A stretch of DNA of 64,000 nt from Adiantum capillus-veneris (lineage: Eukaryota > Streptophyta > Polypodiopsida > Polypodiales > Pteridaceae). The DNA is taken from assembly GCA_014529385.2 (NCBI GenBank), contig CM043960.1:38018781-38082780 (forward strand). The letters are read 5' to 3'. Numbering within the stretch: the stretch's first letter is position 1; every line of letters starts with the position of its first letter. Both the position numbers and the translations under genes were made by a program. The notes under the pieces were generated by a model that had not been told where the DNA came from, did not search any database, and saw nothing but the letters and a program-made list of their open reading frames with translations. Shown piece by piece: positions 29,430-41,106 of this stretch.

Positions 29430-30775
29430 CAACACGTTGGATGAGAGTACAGAACTTTGCCGAGCTTGGGGCAAAGTGAAAAACCAAGAAGCCCTGATCT
29501 TCTTCAATGGAGGAGCCAAGGCCAACTTCATTTCACCGGAGTTGGCGATGCGGCTCGAGATCACTCCCGAGGAGCCAAGGCCAACTTCATTTCACCGGAA
29601 TGGGCGGCGCGGCTCGAGATCACTCCCGATCGGATGGGACCACTTGCGGAGGTAGTTCTAGCGGCACCCGGCAGGGACGTAGCCATTACACCTGTCGTTG
29701 CCAAACTTCGTTTACATTGTCAGGGTATTTGGGACATGAGGACTTTACATAATACCTTTGGAAGGTTGTGATGTCCTCTTGGGAATTAGGTACCACAAGA
29801 ACAACGGCGTGGTCGATTATCGGGCGAGGAAAGCGACATTGACCACAGAGAAGGGCAGAACCATTGTACTTGATATTAAACTTAAGGGCCGGTCTATCGG
29901 CTTCGGCCATTTCAAAGTTAATGAAATCCCAACTGTTTGTTTACTCGATCTTTTTGAAAGAGTTGAGTCATGAGGATAGGACAAATATGTCTAAACTTGA
30001 TAAAGAACGCCAAGATTTTCTCCACTCTCATGCCGATTGCGTCTCAGAGGGCCTGCCAGGCGAGTTACCACCCGCTCGTCCTGAAGATCATACCATTGAT
30101 TTGATGCCTGGAAGCACACCACCGAACCGGCCACCTTACCATGTGAGCCAAGCCCAGAACGAAGAGATTATGAACCAAGTGAAAGACCTCTTAGAAAAGG
30201 GTCTTGTCCAGCCTACTACTTCACCGTATTGCTCTCCAGTGTTGTTTGTTTTGAAGAAAGACGGATCTTGGAGAATGTGCATCGATTATAGAGCTCTCAA
30301 CAAAATCATCATCAAGAACAGATTTCCGATTCCTAGGATCAATGATATACTCAACAGATCCTCGTGTTTTAGGAGGATTGATTTGAAGAGTGGATATCAT
30401 CAGATCTGAATCGCGCCGGGAGACGTCTACAAGACAGCATTTCGGACGACTTTTGGGTTATTTGAGTTTTTGGTGATGCCTTTTGGCTTAACCAATGCTC
30501 CTGCAACATTTAACCGGATGATGGACAAGATTTTTCGGGAGTACGGGCTATTTGTTGGCACTTTCTTTGACGATATCATTTTTTTCTCCAAGGATGAGGC
30601 AGAACATAGAGATCATCTGCTTCAAGTCTTACAGGCATTACGAGATCATAAGTTAGTGATTAATGCGAAGAAAAGTGAATTTTTCTTTTTGATCTCCCAA
30701 GAACACAAAGTGGTCACGATGGTATCTGGACTGTTATTGACAAATTTAGCAAGCAGGCTCATTTCATTCCAGTAA
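29430..30775 (+). pseudogene. Element D protease and reverse transcriptase
   Basis: The protease motif reads FFNGGAKANFISP (about 29499-29540), with Asn where the catalytic Asp is expected. A 59-bp segment is duplicated in tandem (29512-29570, 29571-29629), shifting the frame. The RT starts after the HTIDLMPGSTPPNRPPY segment (about 30090). It shows RMCIDYRALN (about 30274), IDLKSGYHQI with a stop right after (30408), [19 protein letters not shown] (about 30472-30525) and the catalytic FFDD (about 30567). The thumb ends near KKSEFFF (30670-30690). There the sequence jumps into integrase, so RNase H is absent. Confidence 0.85.
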
Positions 30776-31737
30776 AGAAAACAGGTAAGCCGGATCACTT
30801 AGCAAGACTATTTGTGGCCCAAATTTCAAATTACATGGCATTCCCGAGACGATTGTCTCCGACAGGGACCCCACATTCACGAGTTTGTTTTGTGAGGCAA
30901 TTTGGGAGAACATTGGCACGCGGTTGCAGTTCCGTGTTCTTTCCACCCGCAGACTGACGGCAATTTGAGATTGCCAATTCAGTGGTTTTAGATTTATTGA
31001 AGTCTTATATCTTGGATCAGAAGACTCCATGGGAAAAGTATCTACCTTTGGTGGAATTTGCCTACAACAACACGATACACTCTTCGACGGGGAAGGCGCC
31101 ATTTGAGAATATTGAAGGTGCTGTGAAGGTTCCACCCTTCCTAAGCACGAAAGATAAGATTTTTGAAACTGATGAGTATACTCGCGACTTGGACACGGCT
31201 TTTGCCAAAGTCCGCGAGGCTTTGCAGAAATCTCAAGAAAGACAGAAAAAGGCAGCGGAACGCCATCGTCGCGATTTGAAATTGAAGGAGGATGATTGGG
31301 TGCTCTTACGTTTTGAGAAGGCACGCCTGCGAAAGAAAAAGGGAAAGGAGAGGCTTTTTCCAAAGCTTAGTATGCAATACTACGGACCTTTCCAGATCTC
31401 TGAAAAGATCAATGACGTCTCCTTCCGATTGAAACTGCCTGACACTTGGAGAATTCACAATGCATTTCATGTGAGTCTCTTGAAACCTTTCAAAGGTGAT
31501 GTGCCCGAAGATGGGGAGCCTGATGAGCAACCCAAAGTGGAGGAAAATGAGGAGATCCTTGTTCCTAAACAGATTTTGGCACATAAGGACACAAAGAATA
31601 AGGGTAAAGTACGAAGGCGGTTCTTGGTTAAATTCAAGAACTATCCTGCATTGAATGTGAAGTGGATGGAGGAGGAGGACCTAGCAGATACTCCTCAGAT
31701 TGTGAAACTTTACCTTGAAGCTTTTGGTTTAGCATAG
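30722..31737 (+). pseudogene. Element D integrase (partial) and chromodomain
   Basis: Integrase text resumes in the catalytic core (DGIWTVID, then SDRDPTFTS near 30858), frameshifted near 30820 and 30945. From 30982 an open frame of 251 codons covers the end of the core (WEKYLPLVEFAYN), a basic coiled linker and the KLSMQYYGPFQI / WRIHNAFHVSLLKPF block. A chromodomain-like end follows (FLVKFKNYPALNVKWMEEEDL, about 31620-31685). The H2C2 zinc domain and first catalytic region are lost with RNase H. The chromodomain would steer integration to marked chromatin in a working copy. Confidence 0.85.
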
Positions 31738-32311
31738 TCTATTCCAAATGGAACCCAGAATTCAACTTGGCCGTGCAGTGGGATGCACAAGAGGGGAGTT
31801 ACTCCGCTCCTTTGTCAACAGATGCCTTGAATTTAGAGTGCTAGAGCTACTGATGTCTCTTTGAGCTTTAGGGATACTGAGAGCTGACAGTATTTTGTTG
31901 TATGACTTTATGAAATGAAATTCCTGAATATGAAACTGATTTGTTCTTGACTTGTTCTTAAGTGCAGGAACTAATAGATGAAATGACTGCAGCATTTTGG
32001 TCTAAATGATCTCGAATAGACATGGTTGCAATAGGGGTTAGTCAATCGGGCATCTATGCGGCCCTGCGTGGATCTAGATGCGATTGCTAACTGCATTGCC
32101 GATAAATCATGGTCTAAGATGAATGTTGAATGTGATTTTTCATGTGATGTCCTGTGATGTCGTGTGATGTGACTGTTGATTGGTACATGTGCTAGATGTG
32201 TGTTCCTAGTGCGTCGTTACTAACAGTAAGTGTCTGCTAAGGCAATTTATGGCTTTTGTCTGTTTTGCAAGCGTAATCGAGGACGATTACAATGCTTTCA
32301 AGAGGGGGGTA
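31738..32311 (+). other. Element D 3' untranslated spacer with hairpin and polypurine tract
   Basis: Non-coding. GTAATCGAGGACGATTAC at 32273-32290 forms the same 7-bp hairpin as in N1 and N2. It is followed by 'aatgctttc' and aagaggggggta before the LTR. Confidence 0.75.
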
Positions 32312-32531
32312 TGTCACAAACACATGACGTGGCTACCCAGTACACACACACACACACCCTCCCTTGGCATGGGACATCCCTAGCGGGCAGAAAAGATGAC
32401 ATGGCTGCACGCTGTACGGATCCTGCAAATTGCAGAGAGCATGACACGTGGCAGCCCGTACGGAATTCTGCGTTTTACAACGCTTTTTGCAGCAGAGTTG
32501 GCGGCAGCTCTTTGTTGCTTTTCTACGCAAT

Positions 32532-32601
<70 letters not shown>

Positions 32602-32988
32602 CAGCTTTTGCTTTATTTAGGGGCTCAAGAGAGCTTGAGAGAGAAAAGCCCTTTCTGCTTTATTTTTCAAGCTTTTGATTTTCAGCTTTTGGGGCTCTGT
32701 TTTTGGCATCCCTTGTACTCTTTAAATAAGTGGGTAGGCCACTCACAACTCAGAGCATCTGGATGCAAAATCTGAGTGTGAGCGCCTGCCCGCACTCTTG
32801 TACTTTGAACACAGATTAATACAAAAAGAAATACCGAAAGGGGCGCCAATCTTTGGGGCCAATATCTCTAGGCACGGAATTCTGTCGGGCCAGTGTCGAA
32901 TCAATTGTGAACTGTGAATTGTTTTTTTGAAGTGGTTATTTGTGTTGTCGCGGTAGATTCTCAACTTGGAGTGTACAAGTCTATTACA
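32312..32988 (+). repeat. Element D 3' LTR
   Basis: Nearly identical to 27128-27777. The (GA)n array is longer (32535-32599 against 27348-27394), and one (CA)n run is also longer. It ends tctattaca. Confidence 0.92.
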
Positions 32989-33588
32989 TGTGCTCAACTA
33001 ATGATACAGTACTCCAAGAATCCCCAGCACACGAAAATTTTGGCAAAGCATCCACTTGACCAAGTGCACTCTCGATGGTGTGCCGCCATCCAATCGCCTC
33101 TCAAATCGGCTTTGATGAAGAGACCAACACCGGCAGCATTCAGAAAGAAAGTATACTCAGAGGATGAATTTGATGAAACTGTAGAGCGACGAGTCAGCAG
33201 ACTAATGAGGACCAAGAAGCAGTCGTGGATAAAGAGTCAAGCAGCAGACTATCCCCGCTACGTGGGTCGCAAATCTCCCTTTGAGGCCGCCAGTAAACCG
33301 AAGAAGCGTGTTCGCTTCGAGGATGATCCCAGCTCATCATCATCCTCTTGTGACAGTTCAAAGAGTTCCTCCTCTGACTCCAGGGAAGAGAGCAAAAGAC
33401 CCAAAGCGGAGAAAGACTCAGACAAACAAGAAAGGCAAGAAGGCAAATAAGAGCAGATCCCACAAGAAATCTCAAAAGCATTCAGACAGTTCAGATGAGG
33501 ACTCCTCGTCCTCTGAGAGTTCAGATTCCGACGAGTCGATGTACAAGACGAAGAGAAAATATATTTACCCGGCAAATCAATATGACCA
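32989..33588 (+). pseudogene. Element F gag, part 2 (between D and LINE B)
   Basis: The frame continues gag with MIQYSKNPQHTKILAKHP and a basic segment (RRVSRLMRTKKQ). The Ser/Lys-rich tract is like that of D (33330-33540), and the frame ends at NQYDQ, where LINE B was inserted. The target duplication aaatcaatatgacca lies at 33574-33588. One frameshift occurs near 33440. The frame continues after the LINE at 45765. Confidence 0.8.
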
Positions 33589-33864
33589 ATATAGCACTCG
33601 CTACTGCTGCTAGCACCCCCCACCCCCTGTCGCCATCGCTGCCCCCCGCCCCGGTCTTCGCTCGATTAAATCCCCCCCCCCCCCCCCCCCCCCCCCGCTG
33701 CTCTCTTCGCTTTCCGCCTTTTTTCCAAAGGTTCTCTGCAACTGGCTCTGGCAGTGCTAAGTTTTGGCAGTGCTCGACGCGTTTTGTTGCATGAAAATTT
33801 CTCCATCCGCTTCTCCGCCACAGCAGTAGACACAGATGGAGGCTCCAGCTCCGCAAGAGAGAGG
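33589..33864 (+). other. LINE B 5' leader and ORF1 start
   Basis: This is a C-rich leader with a run of 25 C at 33672-33696. It matches the LINE C leader (60988 to 60592, minus strand), including 'cagtagacacagatggaggc'. The ORF1 start codon is at 33837 (MEAPAP...). The frame is cut after about nine codons by the LTR. Confidence 0.7.
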
Positions 33865-35480
33865 TAATGTCATAAAATCTAATATCTAATATCTAACCAA
33901 CCCAAATGATTTTCTCATATTAAATTGATCACTTAATGTGGGAGAATAAACGGGAACAAGTGTTAAGATATAGACATGTGCTTATAGATCTATCTCAACA
34001 TGGGACCAATGGTAAAGGGGCCCAAATGAGAGATGGTCTATCAAAGAGCAAGACTAACAAATGGAGCATAAGACCTTAGGGTTAGCTTCATTGAAGACCT
34101 CCAATAATGTGTGTAAAAGGCCTTTGACCTTAGGTAAACTAGGGCTGAGCTTGAGGCGCAGGAACCCGACCCAGCTCGAGGTGCTTGTCCTGCTTGTGAT
34201 GCTTGATGACTAAGGTGCTTGAGGTGCTTGATGATTGAGGTTCTTGAGATGCTTGAGGTGCTTGACATGCTTGAGGTGCTTGACATGCTTGAACTTGAGG
34301 TGAGAACCCAGCCGAAGCTTAAGTGCTTATGAGCCAAGCTTGTGGTGGGAACTGGGCCTATGCATGAGGGGTTGAGGTGTCAAAAAGTCAAAGATTCAAT
34401 CCCTAAAAGGAGGGGGCGAGCCCTACACGAGGGGGGATGAGAGAGAAACCCACACACTCACACAAGGCATGCATGGTACAAAGAAAGCAAAAGGGACACT
34501 TGTCAAGTTCCTCCTCATGTTGCCCTCATGGTGTGCCTGAAGCCTATTGGTTGGCCACCCAAGGGGTCCAATAATAATTTAGGAGATTTATTTAATTGAT
34601 TTAGCATTTATCTAGCCCTCTCTCTCAAAGGGGAAAGGGGGACACTTGTCTCAAGGCTACCCTTGCTGCTTGTAATGCCTCCTGCTTGTGATTGGCTAGG
34701 CTTGGAGGGGTCCAATGAGCTTCAAGCATGAGCTACAAGGGGGGGTTGACCCAAGCAAGCTAGGGGGTTGCTTAGGGGGTATACTCACCCACACACACTC
34801 ACAAACACTCTCATTGTGTGCTATGCAAAGTGCAAGAGCTCCCTCTCCTTCTCCAAGCAAGTAGAGATTGAGAGCCTACACCAACACTCTTGGATATGGA
34901 GTGCAAATCCAACCAAGAGCCATGCTTCAATGCTTAAGCTTGCAAACCCCTTTTTCATTACTATGCTATTATATATGCTAGCAACAAGAGTTATGATAAG
35001 TGAGAAACTAATTCTTTCTCCTACGAAATGTTTCTTCTTCCTCTTCCCTACCCTCATTCCCTGCTAGCTCTCTCCACCTTCGAAGGTGTTTGAGGTCTTG
35101 GGACTGAGGCTTGGGATAGTTAAAGCTTTCTTCAAGTTCATGTTATGTTTGTGATGCATGAAGCTTTCCATCTTCATTGCATCACCTAGGTCACAAGGAA
35201 CACAAAGATTGTATTGTAACAAGTCTCTCTTAATGGGAGAAATCATAATACAAATGCCTATTGGAGGGGGGACCGGCTCCACATAAATCCGGTCCTCAAC
35301 TGTTGTCATGTTCTCTAAATTCTCTCTCTTGCAAAAGTATTGTTCATGCCAAGTTAACTAATTGCTATGATTATGTTGCTATCTTCAATTATGTTCACCC
35401 GCTATGCTCACAAAGTCATTTCTCAAAAGTACTCTCATTAATTTCCGCTACTCTCAAATTAAATAGGCCAATTTCATTAC
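33865..35480 (+). mobile_element. Solo LTR (element B / patch family) inside LINE B ORF1
   Basis: A 1.6-kb LTR is flanked by perfect 5-bp repeats 'agagg' (33860-33864, 35481-35485). Its termini are taatg...cattac, forming an inverted repeat. On removal the LINE ORF1 sequence is restored as judged against LINE C. It contains small repeats ('cttgaggtgcttgacatg', 34230-34300). Its last 100 bp are identical to 36778-36877. The exact edge is uncertain by one to three bases. Confidence 0.8.
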
Positions 35481-35485
35481 AGAGG

Positions 35486-36777
35486 GACTCGTCCGAAGCC
35501 CCCTCGCCCGATCCCGTTGAGCCCACCATTCGACTTGCTCTTTCACCGACAGAGTAAGCGAGCCTAGCTGCAAAGGTAGAGCGCTTGCAGGCGACTTCTG
35601 TCATCTGCAAGATTCTCGGCACCCGACCAAGCAGAGGAGAGCTGCGTGACCTTCTCCAGGCCCGCCTTCTCGCAGAGGTGGGCAAGATCTTGGACGTACA
35701 GATACTCAGACGAGGTTACTATCAAATCGAGTTTGAGACCTCTGAGATGGCGTCCAAGGTCATTGCCATGAGTCCTTTGACCATCCAAGCAGCCCACTTT
35801 TGACAGTGGAGACATGGTTTTGACCCTGCTTCGGATGTTCTGGTAGAGGAGGCAGACATCCCCATCTCTGTCTGCTTTCCTGGTTTGCGGAGGGAGTACT
35901 TACCACTTTTGTCCAGGATAGGCTCAGCCATTGGGACTGTCCTCGAGACACCTCGCACGACAACCTTAGTAGCTGCCAAGGCGGCTGGCATTCCCTCAGT
36001 TCACGTTCTGGTCAGGGACACAAACGCTCCCGAAGGTCATTCTTCTGCCTCGAGTGAGTGGAGGTTGGTTTAGACAGAGCGTCCAGTATTCAGGCCTCCC
36101 GAACCGGTGCTTCATTTGTCGACAGATGGGCCATCTTGCGAAGGCTTGTCCACGGAGGAGGCCTCGACCTACGCCACAGACTCAGCCCGAACTTGTAAGG
36201 GCTGGCCAATAGCCACAGATAGAGACACAACACATACATGCAGAGCCACCCTTCGAGCCTGGGGCTCCAACGGAGGAGGGATGACAGCAGGTCCGTGGTC
36301 GACGACGGGAGGGGCCACGGCGACAGCCTGGGACTCAGAGTGGTCCTCAGGCGCCTATCCAGCAGTAGTGGGTTTCCACGAGGAAACGATTCGGTCCTCT
36401 TGAGCAGGATGAGGCCCCTGCTCCAACCCCCACCCCAGCTTCACCCTCGACAGCCCCTCCCCCCCCCCCAGAGTTCCCCCCCTCCTCATCATCCTCCCTC
36501 CCCGCCTCTTACTCCCGCCGCCTCTTCCCCCCGCCCCTCTTCTCCACCTCTGCCCCCTGCTCCTACTCCCCTCCCCCCCCGCTCTAGTTCCTCAGCCGAC
36601 CGAGGGGGCAGGGCTATCTCCAGCTGCTAGGAGATCTCTTGGCAACGCCTTTGCCACGAGTCGCTTGGCGAGAGATGGGACAGCCTTTCTTGCGACCCCC
36701 TCTACAGGTACAGACGTCTCCCCTTGCAACTATCCCTCGTGGTCTGACGAGCATCGACATCCGGCGCCGATGGGACT
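35486..36777 (+). pseudogene. LINE B ORF1: DUF4283-like RNA-binding protein with CCHC knuckle
   Basis: The frame aligns with ORF1 of LINE C (60591-59371). It shows the TSVICKILGTRPSR and ARLLAEVGKILDV blocks and SEMASKVIAMSPL (about 35740-35780), then LRREYLPLLSRIGSAIGT (about 35885-35940). A damaged CCHC knuckle (NRCFICRQMGHLAKAC, about 36100-36155) and a Pro/Ser-rich tail follow. There are stops at about 35555, 35801 and 36073, and shifts. The N-terminal part resembles the plant DUF4283 domain of LINE ORF1. It ends at 36777, where the gypsy patch starts. Confidence 0.75.
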
Positions 36778-37291
36778 TCTTCAATTATGTTCACCCGCTA
36801 TGCTCACAAAGTCATTTCTCAAAAGTACTCTCATTAATTTCCGCTACTCTCAAATTAAATAGGCCAATTTCATTACATTGGTATCAGAGCATTTGGTTTC
36901 TCTTTTCTTGCTTAAGAAGAGAGGTCCTTAAGTAGCCTAGAAATGGTTGATGTTGTTAATTATATTAGGGTAAGTGGAACTGGGATCTATTATCGGTTTT
37001 GTTGAGCCCATTATGTGGGGGATGGTGCACACCTCGGGAGCTTTGGACTTAATAATGGAGTCTTTTTAGACTTGCCTACGGCTTTACCATTATTGAGCCA
37101 TAAGAAGTCCGAAAGGAGCTAGCCCTTGGCAACTCTGCTATGTTAGACCTACTCCTCTACTCTCTATAATCAACCACTTCGAGCCCTGGGTGTAGATACT
37201 TAAGAGCCGATTTTCAAAGGCTAAGAGGAGTGGCAACTAAGGTTTTGAATTGCCAAAGCATACACTAAGTACATACATAAATTTTGTTAAC

Positions 37292-38726
37292 ATGGCTGAC
37301 AATAATCAAGAGAGTAGAATGAACATTGATAGCTTTGATTTTGTACATGAAGGTGCTAATGATGATGCTCCCATGTTTGTGAATTATCTCGTCACTAGGT
37401 TACAGCAAGCTATGGGCAACCCTGCTTTGCAAGCCGAAGTTACTCAACAACTTCGTGCTTATGGAATTTCCATTCCTCTCCAAGAGGAGAGAGAGCTTAG
37501 GAGGCCTCTTGAAGAGACCCCCAAAAGAAGACTCTCCCATTCGAGAGGAGGAATCCAAAGAGCAAGAAAGCAATGAAAGTTTAAGTTCCTCTGAAGATGT
37601 GGCTCCATGAAGACGGCGGTCTAGACGATCGCCCACTCCTCCCAAGAGGAAAAGATCAACACATAGTCCTTCTCCTCATCACTCTGAAAGGCAAGAGAGG
37701 AAACAAAGGAAGAAAAGGGTTAGGAAGAGGTCACCCTCTTCTCCTTCTTCTTCACCTTCCTCCTCTTTTGACGAAAGTTATGGTTATTCTCCTAGAGAAT
37801 ACAAGAGGGGAGGACATCGCAAATCATTTCCTGCATGGCGAAGGTCACAAAAGCTAAAGAAGTTCAAGGAGGGAGGAAAGAGTATCTCTTTTCTCACCTA
37901 TGATGGTACCTTCGGTGCTACCGACAAAGTGTTGGCCTTCATCCAGCAATTTGATGCGGCCTTTGGAGATGAGGGCTTCACAGAGTCCTCTAAGCTACGC
38001 CATGTAGCTATGCACTTCCAAAAATCAGCTCGTCGATGGTGGGCTAGCCTTCGTGAAAATGGTGAAGCCCCAAAGACATGGAAAACTCTACGAGTTTCCA
38101 TCATGAAGCAATTCCTTGCGAGTGATGCAAAGGACAAAGTGCTTACCGAATGGCGCAGCTTGAAGCTCCTCTCCCATGAGTCTATCCACAAATATGTAGA
38201 CAAGTTTTGGGATTTACATCTCAAGGCTACTGTCTTTCAAAAGATAGACTTTGCCGAGCAAAGGCAACAATTCTGTATGGGATTACCTAAAGAGATGGCC
38301 GAATACATCAACTCTCAACGGCCTGGTACTATTAGCGAAGTAATCCATCACACCATGGTTGCTTCACGCATCAATTTCCATCAAGGGGCTAGACGTAATG
38401 TCAAGCCCATGGAAAACAAAGACAAAAATGATGCAAAGGGGAAAACCAATGTTCAAAATACTTCCCAAGTCAATTCCAACAACAACAATAATCGGTCCAA
38501 GGAGAAGGGAGTTTACAAAGGTAAAAACAAACTCTCTCCTGAAGAGCTTGAAGCTTTTCGCAAGGACCATAAGTGTTTCAAGTGTGGGGAGCAAGGACAT
38601 GGCTATCGTTCTTGCCCCAAGAAGAATACTCGCAATGAGACTCCTAGGGCTTCCACCATCGAAGCTCCAAAAGAGGATGCTCATTGCAAAGGATCATCAC
38701 TTTCCTGGAAAGGTAAGAGAGCATGA
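37292..38726 (+). pseudogene. Patch element gag with zinc knuckle
   Basis: Gag starts MADNNQESRMNID, 400 bp after the primer site. A frameshift near 37570 breaks a Ser/Arg/Lys-rich region. The frame 37929-38726 (265 codons) holds the capsid-like part (ARRWWASLRENGEAPKTWKTL; RQQFCMGLPKEMAEYI) and a CCHC knuckle [14 protein letters not shown] at about 38575-38616. It is the best-preserved gag in the window. A further shift near 38700 joins it to protease. Confidence 0.85.
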
Positions 38727-40650
38727 TGCCTTCATCTTGTTTGACCCTGGCTCTACTCTTAACTTCATATCAATGGAGTTGGCCACCAAGTTGGGCATTC
38801 AAGCTTTTGAGATGGGAGATATAGTAGTGGCTGATGCAGCTTTCAAGGGACAACAAGCCTCCGTTATTCCCTTGATTGGGAAGTTGAGGCTTCATGTCCA
38901 AAGCTATGTCGACAAAGAAGACTTCTTCATCTCTCCTCTCCAACATGAGGATGTTATCCTAGGGGCACCATGGTTTGATCGCATGGCTGCCAACATGAAG
39001 TTCCCTGAAAGGAGAATCTACTTCACCTACAAGGGCAAGAACATGTATATAGATGCTAGTGAGCGTGGTCGTACTATTCCACTTGTAAATCCTCTTGCTT
39101 TTGATAAGTCAATGAAGAGCTCAGTTTCTGCGTACATGATTTTTGTCAAAGAGTCTCTAAAAGATACTAATGTTTCATCAAATGTAAATGGTAGGAATCA
39201 AGAAGAGTTAGACTTGTCTAATTTTCTAAAAGGATTCCAAGATGTGTTCATCGATGATATCCCTATGGACTTACCTCCAAAACGAGGGGATGATAACCAT
39301 CGCATTGAGCTCCTTCCTGGAAGCTCACCACCTAACAAGCCTCCTTATCAAGTCTCACAAGCTCAACAAGAGGAGATCATGAGGCAAGTACAAGAGCTGG
39401 TAGACAAAGGGATGGTGAGGCCTAGTTCCTCTCCCTTTTGTTCTCCAGTACTTTTAGTGAAAAAGAAAGATGGTACATACCGTATGTGTGTGGACTATCG
39501 AGCACTAAACCATATCACTATCAAAAACAGATTTCCCGTACCTCGGGTAGAAGATCTGTTTGATAAGCTACAAGGCTCGGACCTACTTCAGTAGGATTGA
39601 CCTTAAGAGTGGCTATCATCAAATAAGGATAGTGGATGAAGATATCTTAAAGACCGCGTTTCGCACAACGTTTGGTCTTTATGAATATCTAGTCATGCCT
39701 TTTGGCTTGACTAATGCACCAGCTACGTTCAATCGTTTGATGGAGAAAATTTTCAGACCATACCGCAAATTCACTGGAGTGTTCTTTGATGATATCATCA
39801 TCTACTCCAAGTCTTTGGAGGATCTCCAAGTGATTTTTCAAGCATTGAGGGAGAACAAGCTTTTTCTCAACCAAAAGAAAAGTGAATTCTTCCTACAAGA
39901 GATTCAATACCTAGGTCATATTATCTCTAAAGATGGTATCCAAATGGATCCATCAAAGTTAGAGGTAATAAAAGCATGGCCTAACCCAAGAAATCTACAT
40001 GAGCTAAGAAGCTTTGTTGGTATGTGCGCATACTATAGACGCTTCATAGCAAAATTCTCTCAAGTAGCAGGACCACTACACGACTTAACTAAGAAGAACG
40101 TTAAGTTTGTGTGGACTGCTAAGGAGCAAATGCTTTTGAAAAGCTCAAAGAGAAGCTTACTTCCCAATTAGTCCTCGTGCTTCCGGATCTCTCAAAGCCA
40201 TTTGAGGTCCAATGTGATGCTTGTGGTGATTTCCTTGGAGCAGTTTTGCTTCAAGAAGGGCATGCCATAGCATATGAGAGCCGAAGGCTCAATATTGATG
40301 AACGAGTCTTGGGCATTTATGAGAAAGAGCTTTTAGTTGTTCTACATGCCCTAGACACATGGAAGCACTACTTATTGGGGACTCCATTTATCCTACGAAC
40401 CGACCACCAAAGTCTCAAGTATTTCATGACGCAAACCAAGCTTTCCGACAAACAAATGAGGTGGGCAAATTTTCTTTCGCAATTTAATTTCCATATTGCT
40501 CACATAGCTGGTAAGCACAATCAAGTGGCCGATGCACTTTCACGACGACCCAAAGTTAATGCGGTGTCTATAGCTACTCACAATGATCTATCCTCTATGA
40601 TAGATGAGTATACTACTGACCCTGACTTTAGAGACATAATGTCAGCCCTT
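38727..40650 (+). pseudogene. Patch element protease, reverse transcriptase and RNase H
   Basis: Protease shows [11 protein letters not shown] with the catalytic Asp kept (about 38740-38775). The RT shows [15 protein letters not shown] (about 39335), [11 protein letters not shown] (about 39479), IDLKSGYHQIR (about 39597), VMPFGLTNAPATFNRLM (about 39692-39745) and FFDDIIIYSK (about 39782). YLGHIISKDG follows at about 39908. RNase H shows FEVQCDACGDFLGAVLL (about 40201), YEKELLVVLHAL (about 40318) and TDHQSLKYF (about 40399), ending in VADALSRRPK (about 40528). Breaks occur at about 39594 and 40130. Integrase is absent. Confidence 0.9.
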
Positions 40651-41106
40651 GCCTTGGACTCAACGGTTGGCTTCTCTTTTCCCCTTTGCAGCAGGGACCA
40701 GTCTGAGTGGACTCTCGACTCAGTGTTGGGGTGGTTGCACACACAAGTCCTAGAGTTCTCTCACCACATGGGAGAACTAGGAGTTACACACATGCTTCAG
40801 ACTTTGTGGCCATTGGCCAAGTTTGCAGTGACACCTCCAGATACAACAGGATGTACATTGTAGACACATTGTGGTTTACTTCTTTGCCGATACACAGTGT
40901 TTGCCATGCTATGTACACATTCATGAGGACTCCTACACAGAGGAGGTTGCATTACTTACCGCTCGCTCTGCTCGGGCTTGGGCCACGCACTTGTTGCAGT
41001 CACGCCTATCTAGAGGACACTCGGATGCGGATTACTCCCCATCCAAGCCAGCCTCGAAGATAGTCCGTTTAGCTGCTACGGCAGCATCTGTTCTCTGTCG
41101 CTCCCC
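40651..41106 (+). other. LINE B region between ORF1 and ORF2
   Basis: It matches LINE C (59120 to 58672, minus strand). Short frames contain LDSVLGWLHTQVLEFSHHMGELG. In both copies this runs into the ORF2 start. It could be the ORF1 C-terminus or a spacer. Confidence 0.5.

Larger units (their letters stand above)
27128..32988 (+). mobile_element. Element D: Ty3/gypsy chromovirus with both LTRs
   Basis: LTRs at 27128-27777 and 32312-32988 and perfect duplications 'tgtgc' (27123-27127, 32989-32993) bound the element. The primer site is atggtatcagagc (27778), and the purine tract aagaggggggta lies just before 32312. The order is gag, zinc knuckle, protease, RT, (deleted RNase H and integrase start), integrase core, chromodomain. 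Stops, frameshifts, a 59-bp duplication in the protease and a deletion after the RT make it non-autonomous. It sits inside the gag of element F. Confidence 0.95.
36778..40650 (+). mobile_element. Gypsy patch: LTR tail, primer site, gag-pro-RT-RNase H, inside LINE B
   Basis: The segment begins with 100 bp identical to the end of the solo LTR (35382-35481). The primer site ttggtatcagagc (36878), leader, gag, protease, RT and RNase H follow. It stops at about 40650 without integrase or 3' LTR. LINE sequence resumes at about 40651. Compared with LINE C (59121-59220), about 100 bp of LINE are missing at this place. No target duplication is present. Both edges have microhomology (tcttc on the left, gccttggactca on the right). 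Confidence 0.8.

Noticed and set aside
36238-36630. Proline-rich structural protein gene
   Set aside because: It is the tail of LINE B ORF1. The same part in LINE C is continuous with the DUF4283/CCHC frame.
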